Source: Planctomycetota bacterium
Lineage (GTDB): Bacteria; Planctomycetota; Planctomycetia; Planctomycetales; Planctomycetaceae
Length of the DNA stretch: 41,213 nt
Reading direction: 5' to 3'
Assembly: GCA_003671275.1 (NCBI GenBank)
Contig: QWPB01000169.1
Location: 1-41,213 of the forward strand
The notes below the pieces were generated by a model. That model saw only the letters and a program-made list of their open reading frames with translations, did not search any database and had not been told where the DNA came from. Every line of letters starts with the position of its first letter. Within the stretch, counting starts at the first letter, position 1. Both the position numbers and the translations under genes were made by a program. Positions 8,409 to 17,924 of this stretch are shown here, piece by piece.

Positions 8409-9140
8409 TTAGATGAACTCTTGTGTCGTTGGTTTGATGACCAGTTCAGCCACGTGAGCCCGTGGCGGCAACTGAGCGATGGCCACGAGTACCGACGCAA
8501 TATCTTCCGGCTGGAGAATTTTGGCCCGATGTTCCGCACTGACCGGAACGGGGCGGGCGTCGAGGATGGGTGTTTCGACCTCGCCGGGATAGACATTGGT
8601 GATGCGGATGCCGCTATTCTTTTCTTCCACCGCGACGGTTGTTCCGAGGGCAGTCATCGCGAACTTGGAAGCACTGTAGGCCACGCCACCCAGCACGCTG
8701 GCCCGCACACCTGCCACGGAGGAGACGTTAATAATCAGGCCGTCCTGCCGCTCCCGCATCTGCGGCATGACATAATGCATGGCGTTGAACGCACCCGTGG
8801 CATTCACCAGCAGCAGTTTGTCCCAGTCGGCAGGATCGAGGTCGCGCATCGTTCGTTTGGGGATATTGATCCCCGCGCAGTTGATCATGATGTCAATTCG
8901 ACCGAGCGTGCGGGTTGCCCAGTCGATCAGTTCACGAGCCTGCTCGCGGACGGAAACATCTCCCGCATGGCATTGAATCCCCGGATTTCCCGTGAATTTC
9001 GCGGCAGTAGCCTGCAACTTGTCGAGCCGCCGCCCCGAGATAGCCACGGTGGCCCCGGCCTCCGCAAACGCCAGGGCACATCCCGCCCCGATGCCTGTTC
9101 CACCCCCGATAATCAGGGTTGTCTTGCCTGCCAGTCCCAT
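8409..9140 (-). CDS. Short-chain dehydrogenase/reductase (SDR)
   Basis: This 243-residue protein is a classical SDR. It has a nucleotide-binding GGGTGIGAG near residues 9-17, an NCAG motif, the catalytic Ser in NVSSVAG, and the Tyr-x3-Lys pair in AYSASK. It should be an NAD(P)-dependent oxidoreductase of the cytoplasm, substrate unknown. The ATG at 9140 is chosen because the Rossmann strand begins five residues later and a ggag site stands about 8 bases upstream; the frame stays open to 9236. It is followed closely by the DoxX-like gene. Confidence 0.9.
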   Translation of the reverse strand: MGLAGKTTLIIGGGTGIGAGCALAFAEAGATVAISGRRLDKLQATAAKFTGNPGIQCHAGDVSVREQARELIDWATRTLGRIDIMINCAGINIPKRTMRDLDPADWDKLLLVNATGAFNAMHYVMPQMRERQDGLIINVSSVAGVRASVLGGVAYSASKFAMTALGTTVAVEEKNSGIRITNVYPGEVETPILDARPVPVSAEHRAKILQPEDIASVLVAIAQLPPRAHVAELVIKPTTQEFI

Positions 9141-9251
9141 GCTGTCGTCTCCGAGTACCAATCGCGGTTTCCCCGGTGTGTCGATCCGGAAACCCAGTCG
9201 CACGCAGTCTAAAGGCCGGGAGTATCCCCTTGGCAAGTCAGTCTACCCATG

Positions 9252-9285
9252 AAAAAAACCGACTCCCCCCTTCAGGGAAGTCGGT
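9252..9285 (-). terminator. Intrinsic terminator of the Flp-pilin-like gene
   Basis: Read on the minus strand, an 11-bp stem (accgacttccc with its partner, one G-U pair; plus-strand arms 9275-9285 and 9258-9268) closes a 6-base loop. It runs into seven U residues (plus-strand A-run 9252-9258). It lies 61 bases after the stop of the pilin-like gene at 9346 and just before the start of the SDR gene, so it isolates the pilin-like gene as a single-gene transcript. Confidence 0.85.
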
Positions 9286-9345
9286 CTTCGCGTCGCTGGT
9301 GCTCACACACCATGCTTTCTTCGTGCAGAAGAGCCTGCCAGGGCC

Positions 9346-9672
9346 TTACCACTTGGGGGCTTCATTGGTCGGGCCGTCGCACGCAATGTCGCACTGGTTG
9401 TTGTCACAGTCGTCACTCGTATCGAGAAAATCTGATCCGAAGGTGTCTGCGGCCACACCGCCCTGGAACGACTTCTTCTTGCTGAAGCCGCTGAAGCTGT
9501 AGCACTGGTTCAGTTCTCCAATCGCATCGCCAACGTCGTTGAGTTCGCTGACGACAGCATGCTGGACCTCACTGAGGCCGACAATCAGTCCGATCACGAG
9601 GATCGTTGCAATCAGGACCAACTCGGCCGAGACCACGAAACCGCAATCGTCATTCCAAAGAGCTTTCACCAT
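9346..9672 (-). CDS. Flp-pilin-like small membrane or secreted protein
   Basis: The 108-residue protein begins with a charged leader (MVKALWNDDCG), then one long hydrophobic helix FVVSAELVLIATILVIGLIVGL (about 12-33) with a Glu near its start, as in type IVb (Flp) pilins. A soluble tail with six cysteines follows (Cys10 in the leader, others at about 57-100). The tail ends in an acidic Cys-rich segment DTSDDCDNNQCDIACDG. It probably sits in the inner membrane or is assembled into a surface filament. The ATG at 9672 has gggag 8 bases upstream. No other pilus genes are adjacent, so it may be an orphan pilin. Confidence 0.7.
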   Translation of the reverse strand: MVKALWNDDCGFVVSAELVLIATILVIGLIVGLSEVQHAVVSELNDVGDAIGELNQCYSFSGFSKKKSFQGGVAADTFGSDFLDTSDDCDNNQCDIACDGPTNEAPKW

Positions 9673-10217
9673 TTTTTCATCTCCCTGCGCAGTGCAACAC
9701 ACATTGTCAGCTGGGTGGGACGTCATTGAGCGTGACGCTGGAACCTGGGGGGGTTCCGCCGAAGCCGACATACATCCGGAAGCCAATCTCGCGGGGTAGA
9801 CATTGCTGGGGAGATGAGGGGCCCCGCGTGGCTGCCGGGACTGTTTCGCATTCACCGTGCCGCAGACTTAAAAATCGCCGATCTGTGCGGTTTGGCTGGA
9901 TTTTGTCGGCCCCCCTCTATCACAGGGACCGTTTCCGCCTGGAATTCTTGGCGCGACTTAACATCAACTTGTTCACGCTTCTTGTCACTGCTTGCAGCGG
10001 TGCGATTAGTCGGCCTGTGATTGCTGTAGGAATTCCCTGATCCGAAAACTAAGGATAATCACCCAGATCATCGGGACCGAATACGTCCTCCTGACCGGCT
10101 AAGTCGAACATTGGCTTGACAGTGGTTATCCGTGGTTCAATCATGGACGTAGCTCATTACGCCCATTGCTGTGCCTTGGGAACGTTACTCGGTGGTTTTG
10201 TTGTTGGATCTCCCGTC
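9673..10217. other. Divergent intergenic region
   Basis: About 540 bases separate the minus-strand pilin-like gene from the plus-strand repeat/cyclophilin gene. Apart from the weak sigma54-like motif at 9848-9861, I see no RNA gene, repeat or convincing sigma70 promoter. The right-hand part is open in the frame of the downstream gene from 10116, which is why that gene's start is uncertain. Confidence 0.5.
9848..9861 (-). promoter_or_regulatory. Possible sigma54 -24/-12 promoter
   Basis: On the minus strand the sequence ggcacggtgaatgc has GG and GC exactly 10 bases apart and the core GGCACG. It departs from consensus at the T before GG and at one base of TTGC. It would start a transcript near 9836, about 160 bases ahead of the pilin-like gene. 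The long leader and two mismatches make this only a candidate. Confidence 0.25.
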
Positions 10218-12275
10218 ATGCTCCCAGCGTTTCTCGACCGGTTCTTTTTCGGTGGTTCCGTGCGTCGGCAACCCAGGTCGCGATTCCGGCACGCCGTCAT
10301 TGCGATGGAATCCCGGACACTGCTGGCGGGTAACGTCACGGCGGAAGTGGTGGATGGGGTATTGAATATCCAGGGTGACGACGACGCGAATGAGATTCAG
10401 GTTCGCGAGACGGTCGATGGTGTGATCGTCCTAGGGCTGAACGGGACCACGATCAACGGCGAGTCCGATCCGTTCATCGCATTCGAATCCGATCTGGAAG
10501 CCCATGGCTCAATCAACATCGAGCTGAACGCCGGAGATGACAATGTGCAGGTCGAAGGGTTCGATCTCCACGGCTCGCTGATTGTCCGGGGCGGGCGCGG
10601 CGATGATCGACTGGGGATCACCGCCATGACGATCGATCAGCGAGTCACGTTCATCGGAGGGGCTGGCGATGACATCCTCTACGCGGAAGGTTCCGAGTTC
10701 ACCCACCTGGGAGCCTGGATGGGTGAGGGGGACGACCTGGTCGCTCTCGTCGATAGCGAGATCACGGGAAGTTTGCTGATGACGGCACGTCGCGGCGACG
10801 ATCGACTGTCACTGGATAACACGATCGTCGAGCGGCGGATGACAGCCCTGATGAATCGCGGAAATGATGATGTCCTGTTGACGAATGGAACCGAGACCCG
10901 ACACGTCTTCATCTGGGGTGGATGGGGCGATGATGTGGTCCAGGTCGAGGACTCCAGCACCTCGCGATCATTCGTTGCTCGTATGTGGTATGGGGATGAT
11001 GCCATCGCCTTCGTCGGAGAGGTGGATGTCGAGAATCGGCTTGTGGTTCGGGGACGTGGCCGGAACGACAGCTTTGAAGAGGGTACCGGGTCACTGCCTG
11101 AAAACTCCCGAACCATCGGAATGGAAGACGATACCGTCCCCGAGGTTGTAGCGGACCGCATCACGGCACTGGAAGAAGCTGTCAACGATGCCCAGTCTGA
11201 AATATTGCCCCTGGTGCTGACGATCACGGGAACCGGGTTGGTTGAATCCAGCGGAGTTCAGATTTCGCCTGAAGTGAATGTCACCGTCCATGTGACAGGT
11301 CTGGCGGGGACCACGGTCCTGCTCGATATTGATGGCGACGGATTCGACGATGGCACCGCCGTGGTCGGGACGAACGGAACGGTGACTCTTCCGGCAACGC
11401 TGACACATACCACCAGCAATCGAGGACTGAATACCCTTCGGGTCCAGCAGAGTCAAGGGGGCACCCCCGTCGGAGCAATTGAATCGGCCCGGGTTCATTT
11501 TGCCATTGGGCAGGTGGTGCGGATGGCCACCACCCAGGGGAATGTGGATATCGAACTGCTCGAAACCGATGCCCCCAATACAGTGGCGAACTTCCTGGAT
11601 TACCTGGCTCGCTACGAGGGGTCAATTATTCATCGCTCGATCGACAACTTTGTGATTCAGGGCGGTGGCTACGATCTGGTCCCGCCGCTGGAAACGATCG
11701 TCAAGAACGTCACGACACTTAATACGGAGTTTCTGGCCAGCAATTCCAACCTGCGGGGAACCTTGTCGATGGCTTTGCCCGCGGGGAACCCCAACGGCGG
11801 AACCAGCGAATGGTTCATCAACACAGTCGATAATTCCAATCTGGATGCTGCCCAGCACATGGTGTTTGGCCGCGTGATCGGCGACGGCATGACCGTGGTC
11901 GATGCCATCAACGATCTGTCGTCGTTCAATATCGTGGCCGCATCGGAGATCACCGCCCTCACCGATGTTCCGCTCGCCGGCGGATACACGGCGTTTACAC
12001 AGACACTGACCGGAACGGTCAATGCGACCCTGGGGAACGCCACGATCACCGGAACTGGAACACAGTTCCTGACGGAACTAACCCCGGGAGCCAACTTCCG
12101 TGTCGGAGGCGTGACCTACACGATCGGTAGCATCGAGTCGGACACGTCACTCACCCTCACCTTCGGGAACACAGCCACCGCCACCGTTGCCGGTCAGAGC
12201 GTGCAGGTCAATGCCGCTCCGACGGAAGCCCAGTATGTCCGGGTCAATTCCGTAACGACCATTGTGAATGGCTGA
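10218..12275 (+). CDS. Surface protein: LEPR-XLL-like N-terminus, 22-residue GDD repeats, cyclophilin domain
   Basis: This 685-residue protein is a mosaic. Residues 1-38 form a basic leader ending in MESRTLLAG, a LEPR-XLL-like motif of planctomycete surface proteins. Residues about 106-285 hold nine units of 22 residues, most with GDD (RGGRGDDRL, GGAGDDILY, GGWGDDVVQ), which suggests a beta-roll or beta-helix that may bind calcium. Residues about 433-566 are a cyclophilin-type peptidyl-prolyl isomerase: HRSIDNFVIQGG carries the catalytic Arg, then GTLSMAL and EWFINT. The last 75 residues resemble a TGTGTQFLTEL beta-module seen in secreted proteins. It probably acts outside the cell as a folding factor or adhesin. 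The start at 10218 puts the LEPR-like motif at its usual distance; 10143 (ATG) and 10116 (TTG) are alternatives. No clear ribosome site is seen. Confidence 0.8.
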   Translation: MLPAFLDRFFFGGSVRRQPRSRFRHAVIAMESRTLLAGNVTAEVVDGVLNIQGDDDANEIQVRETVDGVIVLGLNGTTINGESDPFIAFESDLEAHGSINIELNAGDDNVQVEGFDLHGSLIVRGGRGDDRLGITAMTIDQRVTFIGGAGDDILYAEGSEFTHLGAWMGEGDDLVALVDSEITGSLLMTARRGDDRLSLDNTIVERRMTALMNRGNDDVLLTNGTETRHVFIWGGWGDDVVQVEDSSTSRSFVARMWYGDDAIAFVGEVDVENRLVVRGRGRNDSFEEGTGSLPENSRTIGMEDDTVPEVVADRITALEEAVNDAQSEILPLVLTITGTGLVESSGVQISPEVNVTVHVTGLAGTTVLLDIDGDGFDDGTAVVGTNGTVTLPATLTHTTSNRGLNTLRVQQSQGGTPVGAIESARVHFAIGQVVRMATTQGNVDIELLETDAPNTVANFLDYLARYEGSIIHRSIDNFVIQGGGYDLVPPLETIVKNVTTLNTEFLASNSNLRGTLSMALPAGNPNGGTSEWFINTVDNSNLDAAQHMVFGRVIGDGMTVVDAINDLSSFNIVAASEITALTDVPLAGGYTAFTQTLTGTVNATLGNATITGTGTQFLTELTPGANFRVGGVTYTIGSIESDTSLTLTFGNTATATVAGQSVQVNAAPTEAQYVRVNSVTTIVNG

Positions 12276-12287
12276 TCCCCATTCGCG

Positions 12288-13007
12288 TTACATCCCCAGC
12301 AGATCGCGAACGACTGGGGGATGGTGACCAATCAACAGTTCCCCCGCCTCAATCCCCGTTAGTCCGCCCAGCAGGCGAGCCTGGGACTCGACCATGCGGA
12401 AGACGCGTTCCTTCCCCGGCGGAAATTGCGTCTGGTACGCTCGAATGGAAGCCAGCTTGGTCTCCAGCTGGCCGCTGATATCGGAAATGAAGCTGCCGGG
12501 AGCGTCGGGAGTGGCGGACGCCCAGCCCAGCGGATACCAGATCAGTCGCGGGATGGTATGCACGGGAAGTCCGTCAAACTCGGCGTCCCATTTTGAAAGC
12601 CGGGAATAGAACACGGCGGCATCCGTGAGCTGCATGGCCTGCCAATGATCGGGCGAGGCCATCGGCGTTTTGCCGTAGATTCCGAGGACCAGTTGTGGTC
12701 GGTACCTCCGAAAGACTTTGGCTAAGGCCACGCGGGCTTCGTACCCGTCAAATAGTCGTCGATTGGGCAGATCGAGCGTAACCCGCACGGTGGCCCCCAG
12801 AATTTTTGCGGCGGCCTGAGCTTCGGCCAGCCGCGTCTCGGGACCGGGACTGCCAGGCGTCGGCTCCCCATCGGTCAGGTCAACGATCCCCACCCGCTTA
12901 CCCTGAGAGGCCAGCTGTGCCAGTGTCCCACCGATGGCGATCTCGACATCGTCGGGATGGGCTCCGACGGCAATCACATCCAGCGGTTCGGCGGTGGGGA
13001 CAATCAT
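12288..13007 (-). CDS. PIG-L family N-acetyl-sugar deacetylase (BshB1-like)
   Basis: The 239-residue protein has the PIG-L zinc motif AHPDD (residues 16-20) and a later His in PDHW. It also has the [11 protein letters not shown] and LGIYGKTP stretches found in the BshB1/GlcNAc-PI deacetylase group. The family removes acetyl groups from GlcNAc linked to malate, inositol or lipids. A bacillithiol role would need BshA and BshC, which are not in this window. The ATG at 13007 gives the family's short N-terminus. An ATG at 13046, two bases after the sulfatase stop, is the alternative and would add 13 residues. It is the last gene of the minus-strand run beginning at 16293. Confidence 0.8.
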   Translation of the reverse strand: MIVPTAEPLDVIAVGAHPDDVEIAIGGTLAQLASQGKRVGIVDLTDGEPTPGSPGPETRLAEAQAAAKILGATVRVTLDLPNRRLFDGYEARVALAKVFRRYRPQLVLGIYGKTPMASPDHWQAMQLTDAAVFYSRLSKWDAEFDGLPVHTIPRLIWYPLGWASATPDAPGSFISDISGQLETKLASIRAYQTQFPPGKERVFRMVESQARLLGGLTGIEAGELLIGHHPPVVRDLLGM

Positions 13008-13048
13008 CAGGCAGTCTCTGCGTTGAAGGGGGCAGCCAATGGCCATGA

Positions 13049-14524
13049 CTATCTCTGAGGCTTTGCCTCAGGCGCTAGCTCCAGCACAGCTCGCAATTCC
13101 TGGACGACCTCGGGCTGTTCCGAGGCCAGGTTTCTGGTCTCAGCGGGATCGGTTTCGTAGTCATACAACTCGATCTGGGCAGTTGCAGGGGCGGCCCCGG
13201 GCTTCTTCCATTCGATCAACCGGTGGCGAGCCGTTCGCACCACCCGCCCGAGAATTGGCCCCCGCGGGTACACGTGCCGCACGTGATCCTTGATTGACGT
13301 GGAGGGTCGCTTGAGAACAGGTACCTGACTGCGACCATCCAGACCTGCCGGGGTGGGCAGATGGGCCAGTTCACAGAGCGTTGGATAGAGATCCACGCTT
13401 TCAATCAGGGCCGTGGATGATGTCTGCGCGGTCGTGACTCCGGGAGCCACGATGATCAGGGGAATGCGGGTGGCCTGTTCGTAGTTGGAATGCTTGCACC
13501 ACTGACCGTGGTCTCCCAGATGCCAACCGTGGTCTCCCCACAGCACGATGATGGTGTTCTGCGCCACCCCCGCCTCATCGAGGGCATCCAGCAGACGCCC
13601 GACCTGGGCGTCCATATAGCTGACAGCGGCGTAGTAACCGTGAATGAGGGTTCGCTGCAGATCGTCGGGCAGGGCCCCCTTTTCAGGAATTCCCTTGTAT
13701 TGCCGCAATTCCCCCCACTGCGTTGGAGCGAGCGCCGGAGCCCCGAGGGGGGCGTCGCGGAGTATTGCCAGGAGGAATGACTGACGGTCGTGCAGATCCC
13801 AATACTTCTTGGGAGCACAGAACGGAAGATGCGGTTTCACAAAGCCCACCCCAAGAAAGAAGGGCTGCTCGGGAAGCAGAGCCGCAGCCCGCACCCGACG
13901 AACGGCTTCATCGACCAGGGCTCCGTCGTAGTACTCATTGTCGGCGACATCCGCAGCTTCGAAGGCCGCCCCGCGCGGCAGTCCCTGAGCGGGCTTGTTG
14001 TCGAAAAGCGCTTCTTCCTTCGTGAGTCCCGTCAGCGCCTTGCTCTCCGGCAGGGCATAGCCCACAACCTTCGCCTTCCAATGCGGTACGCTCCACGAGG
14101 GAGGGTCTTCGTGGTTTCCGTGTCCCACATGAAACAGCTTGCCGAGTCCTTCCGTCCGATACCCGTGAGCCTTGAAATGCTGCGGGAGAGTGACCGCATC
14201 CGGTCGGGATTTGCGGAAGTTGGTGGCCAGGTCGTAGATCCCGAGGGTCTCGGATCGCAGGCTGGTCAGCAGAGCGTTTCGTGAGGGGGCACAAACCGCC
14301 TGATTGCAATAGGCTCGGTCAAAGCGAACCCCCCGAGCGGCCAGCCGATCCAGATTCGGCGTCTTCGCCAGGAGATCGCCATAACAGCCAAGCACTGGCT
14401 TCAGATCATCCACACAGATCAACAGGACATTGGGAGGCGTGGGTTCAGCGGCCTCGACCGGGCTCGCATACTGCGTTCCGGTTGCCATCCACAGAATCAA
14501 CAGCATCCAACCACGACATCGCAT
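13049..14524 (-). CDS. Secreted type I sulfatase, iduronate-2-sulfatase-like
   Basis: This 491-residue protein has a signal peptide (cleavage near residue 26, VEA-AE). It has the sulfatase signature CAPSR, in which Cys78 would be converted to formylglycine. Metal residues are visible in ICVDDLKP (Asp39, Asp40) and [13 protein letters not shown]. The middle [19 protein letters not shown] stretch is typical of iduronate-2-sulfatase-like enzymes. It should cleave sulfate esters from polysaccharides outside the cytoplasm; large sulfatase sets are a planctomycete trait. A maturation enzyme must be encoded elsewhere. It is 46 bases downstream of the rRNA methyltransferase and is followed at once by the PIG-L gene. 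Confidence 0.92.
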   Translation of the reverse strand: MRCRGWMLLILWMATGTQYASPVEAAEPTPPNVLLICVDDLKPVLGCYGDLLAKTPNLDRLAARGVRFDRAYCNQAVCAPSRNALLTSLRSETLGIYDLATNFRKSRPDAVTLPQHFKAHGYRTEGLGKLFHVGHGNHEDPPSWSVPHWKAKVVGYALPESKALTGLTKEEALFDNKPAQGLPRGAAFEAADVADNEYYDGALVDEAVRRVRAAALLPEQPFFLGVGFVKPHLPFCAPKKYWDLHDRQSFLLAILRDAPLGAPALAPTQWGELRQYKGIPEKGALPDDLQRTLIHGYYAAVSYMDAQVGRLLDALDEAGVAQNTIIVLWGDHGWHLGDHGQWCKHSNYEQATRIPLIIVAPGVTTAQTSSTALIESVDLYPTLCELAHLPTPAGLDGRSQVPVLKRPSTSIKDHVRHVYPRGPILGRVVRTARHRLIEWKKPGAAPATAQIELYDYETDPAETRNLASEQPEVVQELRAVLELAPEAKPQR

Positions 14525-14570
14525 GAAATTCTCCCGGACGGAACGTCCGCTGGAACACGACGCGGCACTG

Positions 14571-15782
14571 TCAGGCCAGCGTCAGCACGCACTTCAGATA
14601 GGCTGATTCCGGACAGTGGACCGAAACCGGATGATCGGGAGCTGCCCCCCGGGAATCGATGATCCGCAGTCGCCGATTGGCGGACAGGGCCGCCTCAGCC
14701 AGCACGGATTCGAATTGCCCACGATCGATCAGACCGGAGCAGCTGCAGGTGGCCAGAACTCCCCCCTCGGCCAACACGCGAAGGGCCAGCGTGTTGAGGC
14801 CGTGGTAGCCCCGTAAGGCGGAGTCAATCTGCTCGCGGGCCTTGGCCATTTTGGGGGGGTCGAGAACGATCACATCGTATCGCTCCCCACGCTGAATGGC
14901 CTGTTCGAGAAAGCGGTACGCATCGGCTTTTTCGAAAGTCACCCGGTCCGCCAATCCATTCCGGGCGGCATTCCCTGTCGCCCGTTCGATCGCCGGAGCG
15001 GAACCATCGATACCATGCACTGATGCGGCCTGTCCCACAGCCGCCGCCGTCAAGGCAAAGCCCCCGGTGTAGGAGCAGACATCCAGCACCCGGCGGCCCT
15101 GACAGAGCTGGGCGACGGCCATTCGATTGTCTCGTTGATCGAAATAGAAGCCGGTTTTTTGACCTTCCACGATGTCGACCTGGTACTGAATGCCATGTTC
15201 CACAACAGTTAGATCGGACGGAGGGGCATGCCCCATCACCAGCCCGTCGTTTCGCGGCAGCCCTTCCTTTGACACGACACCCGTATCCGTTCGACGCCAG
15301 ATTCCGGCAGAGGCCAGTTCGGAATTCAGAGCCTCCACGATGACCGCTTCACGGAGCGACAGAGCCAGACTGGTCCACTGAATCAGGAGATGGTCTGCAT
15401 AACAGTCCACCGTCAGCCCTGACAGGCTGTCGCCCTCGCTGGAAACCATGCGGCCCGCCCGCCACGCGGGACCATCTCCAAAGAGCCGCCGTCGGGCGGC
15501 CACCGCTTCCCGGACTCGCTGAAACCAGAAGGCTTCATCCAACCGCTGGTCTTCGTCCCAGGAGTACAGTCGCACGCGAATGGCACTGGCCGGGTTCCAT
15601 AGGCCCCATGCCACGAACTCACCCTCTGCGGTGGCCAGGCGCACCACCGCTCCGGGGACGGGCGTTTCTTCAATACGACCAATGGCCCCAGCAAAAACCC
15701 AGGGGTGACGGCTGAAGAACGGCAAGGCTCGCCGGGGACGAAGCCAGACAGTGGGGACAGCCGCAGACACAATGATCCCCAC
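14571..15782 (-). CDS. rlmI: RlmI-type 23S rRNA (cytosine-5) methyltransferase
   Basis: The 403-residue protein combines an N-terminal PUA-like RNA-binding domain (about 12-90) with a Rossmann methyltransferase. Diagnostic segments are EGQKTGFYFDQRDNR, the SAM-binding VLDVCSYTGGF, VLDPPKMAK and the catalytic CSCSG. E. coli RlmI methylates C1962 of 23S rRNA, and length and order match that family. The start is a GTG at 15782; no ATG lies near the N-terminus, so the exact start is less sure. It follows the response regulator by 46 bases. Confidence 0.85.
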   Translation of the reverse strand: MGIIVSAAVPTVWLRPRRALPFFSRHPWVFAGAIGRIEETPVPGAVVRLATAEGEFVAWGLWNPASAIRVRLYSWDEDQRLDEAFWFQRVREAVAARRRLFGDGPAWRAGRMVSSEGDSLSGLTVDCYADHLLIQWTSLALSLREAVIVEALNSELASAGIWRRTDTGVVSKEGLPRNDGLVMGHAPPSDLTVVEHGIQYQVDIVEGQKTGFYFDQRDNRMAVAQLCQGRRVLDVCSYTGGFALTAAAVGQAASVHGIDGSAPAIERATGNAARNGLADRVTFEKADAYRFLEQAIQRGERYDVIVLDPPKMAKAREQIDSALRGYHGLNTLALRVLAEGGVLATCSCSGLIDRGQFESVLAEAALSANRRLRIIDSRGAAPDHPVSVHCPESAYLKCVLTLA

Positions 15783-15828
15783 TCGGACTCGAAACCAGAC
15801 GTGATGCCGATGGCCTGTACCGCTTCAC

Positions 15829-16293
15829 TCACTTCTGAGCGGGGCGGGCCGTGTCAACCTCTTGCAGGTAAGCCAGCAGGCGGTCCCGCTCTCTGGTCAG
15901 ATGCTTCACTCGCAGCTGAGCCCACACGCGGGTTCGCAATTCCAAGCGGTGAATCGGCTTCGTCAGGAAATCATCAGCCCCGGCTGTCAACGCCCGTTCG
16001 ATATCGCCCATCTCTTTGAGAGCGGTGACCATCAGGATGGGAATCGACCGGGTCTGGGGATCGGACTTCAGCTGAGAGCAGACTTCATAGCCACTGAGCT
16101 TGGGCATCATGATGTCGAGGAGGATCAGATCCGGCATCTGCGTCGTGGCGATCTGCAGAGCCTCCTTTCCGTCGACAGCCATCAGAATTTCATGGCCATC
16201 ATCGGCGAGGAACGCCTCCAGCAGATCGCGATTCTGCTGATTGTCGTCCGCAACAAGAATCCGGCCGATCGGCGGGGCTTCGCTCATGGTCAT
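15829..16293 (-). CDS. Single-domain response regulator
   Basis: This 154-residue protein is a receiver domain followed by a short coiled C-terminal helix (RVKHLTRERDRLLAYLQEVD). The phosphorylation site and its partners are visible: Asp16 and Asp17 (VADDN), the phospho-acceptor Asp60 (LLLDIMMP), Thr90 (MVTAL) and Lys112 (TKPIH). There is no DNA-binding or enzyme domain, so it likely passes a signal by protein contact. No histidine kinase is adjacent. The ATG at 16293 has gagg 5 bases upstream; the ATG at 16287 is too far from it. It heads a minus-strand run of four genes. Confidence 0.88.
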   Translation of the reverse strand: MTMSEAPPIGRILVADDNQQNRDLLEAFLADDGHEILMAVDGKEALQIATTQMPDLILLDIMMPKLSGYEVCSQLKSDPQTRSIPILMVTALKEMGDIERALTAGADDFLTKPIHRLELRTRVWAQLRVKHLTRERDRLLAYLQEVDTARPAQK

Positions 16294-16550
16294 TCGATCC
16301 TCTGTCCGGGCAGCGCGGGCGCCGCTGTCTGTCTCTGCCCGTGTCAGGGAAAGTATACTCAGGCGGCTCACGGGAGGAAAACCTGTTCCAACCCCCTCCC
16401 TCGGAGCCGGGCGGTCGTTGACGTGCCATCTGGAAGATCGGCGGGATTCCTTGCTGCCGCTCCCCCGGACCACTAGTCTGCGAATGCGGGGAGTGCTGGT
16501 CGGTTCGTCCGCCAGTGCTGCTCTCCCGAGAACGGTCCCTGACAGCATCT

Positions 16551-17903
16551 ATGACATCCACATCGCCGAGTACGACCGGGGCAGACGGTTTGCCTCGATT
16601 GGGAGCCGGAATCGAGTACGAAAAGTACCTCGATTGCGTCCATTGCGGGCTCTGTACCTCGGCTTGTCCGACCTATCTGGAAACCGGCAACGAAAACGAC
16701 AGCCCGCGCGGCCGAATCTACCTGATGCGGGCCGTCACGGACGGACGACTCGAAATGTCGCCCACCATCGGTCGGCATCTGGAACTCTGTCTGGATTGCC
16801 GCAGCTGCGAAACGGCCTGTCCTTCGGGGGTACAATACGGCCGGTTGATTGAACCGTTCCGAGTCGAGATGCAGCAGCGGGCCATGGGCAGCCAGCCCTC
16901 GGGCTGGTTCCAGGAGTTGATTCTGTACGGTTTGTTTCCGTATCCGAAGCGGTTGGCCTGGGCGCTGCTTCCCGCACGGATCATGCAGAAGCTCAAACTC
17001 GACTGGCTGATGGAAAAGACCGGGTTGATCCGTCTGCTGCCCCAGAAACTGCAACGCATGCAGCGGCTGCTGCCGAAGCTCCAGTCGCCGTTACCCGCAC
17101 TGCCGAAGGTATTGCCCGCAATCGGTCCGCGGCGGGCCAAAGTGGCGATGTTCACCGGGTGTGTGGCCGAGGCGCTGTTCGATCGCGTGAACTGGGCGAC
17201 CGCCCGCGTACTACAGGCCAATGGCTGTGATGTCATCGTACCGCAAGGGCAAGGCTGCTGCGGGGCGATTCATTACCATAGTGGAGCGGCCCATCCCGCC
17301 CTGCAACTGGCGGAAGCCAATACGGACGCATTCGAAGTGGATGATGTCGATGCGATCATCATCAATGTGGCGGGATGCGGGTCCATGCTGAAGGACTACG
17401 GGCACATGGCCCACGAGCTCCGCCCGCAGGATGACGCACTCCGCTCTCGATTCGAGCGTTTCGCCAGCAAGGTCAAGGACTTCTCCGAGTTTCTGGCCAG
17501 CCTGGGTGTCGTGTCGCCACTGACTCCCGTGCCAATCCAGGTGGCTTATCATGATGCCTGTCACTTGTGCCATGCGCAGAAGATCCGTCAACAGCCGCGG
17601 GATCTGCTGAAGGCCATTCCCGGATTGAAACTGGTGCCGCTGGCCGAGTCGGAAATCTGCTGTGGAGCTGCAGGAAGCTATAACCTGACGGAACCCGAGA
17701 TGGCCGATCGGCTGGGCCACCGCAAAGCGGAAAACATACTCGCCAGCGGAGCCGAGGCTCTCGTCTCCGCGAATGCCGGATGTACACTCCAGATTCAGGC
17801 CATGCTCAAGGCTGCCGGTCGTCCACTGCCGGTCTACCACCCGGCGGAACTGCTGGAGATGGCCTATGCCCAGCAGCTGGGGGCATCTCTTGCCGAGGCT
17901 TGA
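16551..17903 (+). CDS. glcF: Glycolate oxidase iron-sulfur subunit (GlcF-like)
   Basis: The 450-residue protein has two ferredoxin-type [4Fe-4S] motifs (Cys29, 32, 35, 39 and Cys80, 83, 86, 90). Two CCG domains follow, with GQGCCGAIHYHSG and EICCGAAGSYNL, the layout of GlcF and related heterodisulfide-reductase-like subunits. GlcF passes electrons from the FAD subunit GlcD during glycolate or lactate oxidation at the membrane. GlcD and GlcE genes are not in this window, so a related dehydrogenase partner is possible. The ATG at 16551 is chosen because the first motif lies at the usual distance. No clear ribosome site is seen. Confidence 0.88.
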   Translation: MTSTSPSTTGADGLPRLGAGIEYEKYLDCVHCGLCTSACPTYLETGNENDSPRGRIYLMRAVTDGRLEMSPTIGRHLELCLDCRSCETACPSGVQYGRLIEPFRVEMQQRAMGSQPSGWFQELILYGLFPYPKRLAWALLPARIMQKLKLDWLMEKTGLIRLLPQKLQRMQRLLPKLQSPLPALPKVLPAIGPRRAKVAMFTGCVAEALFDRVNWATARVLQANGCDVIVPQGQGCCGAIHYHSGAAHPALQLAEANTDAFEVDDVDAIIINVAGCGSMLKDYGHMAHELRPQDDALRSRFERFASKVKDFSEFLASLGVVSPLTPVPIQVAYHDACHLCHAQKIRQQPRDLLKAIPGLKLVPLAESEICCGAAGSYNLTEPEMADRLGHRKAENILASGAEALVSANAGCTLQIQAMLKAAGRPLPVYHPAELLEMAYAQQLGASLAEA

Positions 17904-17924
17904 TCGTCGTTGCCAGCCCTGGCA

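Noticed and set aside
10116-10144. TTGACA box as promoter of the repeat/cyclophilin gene
   Set aside because: The -35 is perfect, but 17 bases on there is only aatcat, a poor -10; not strong enough to list.
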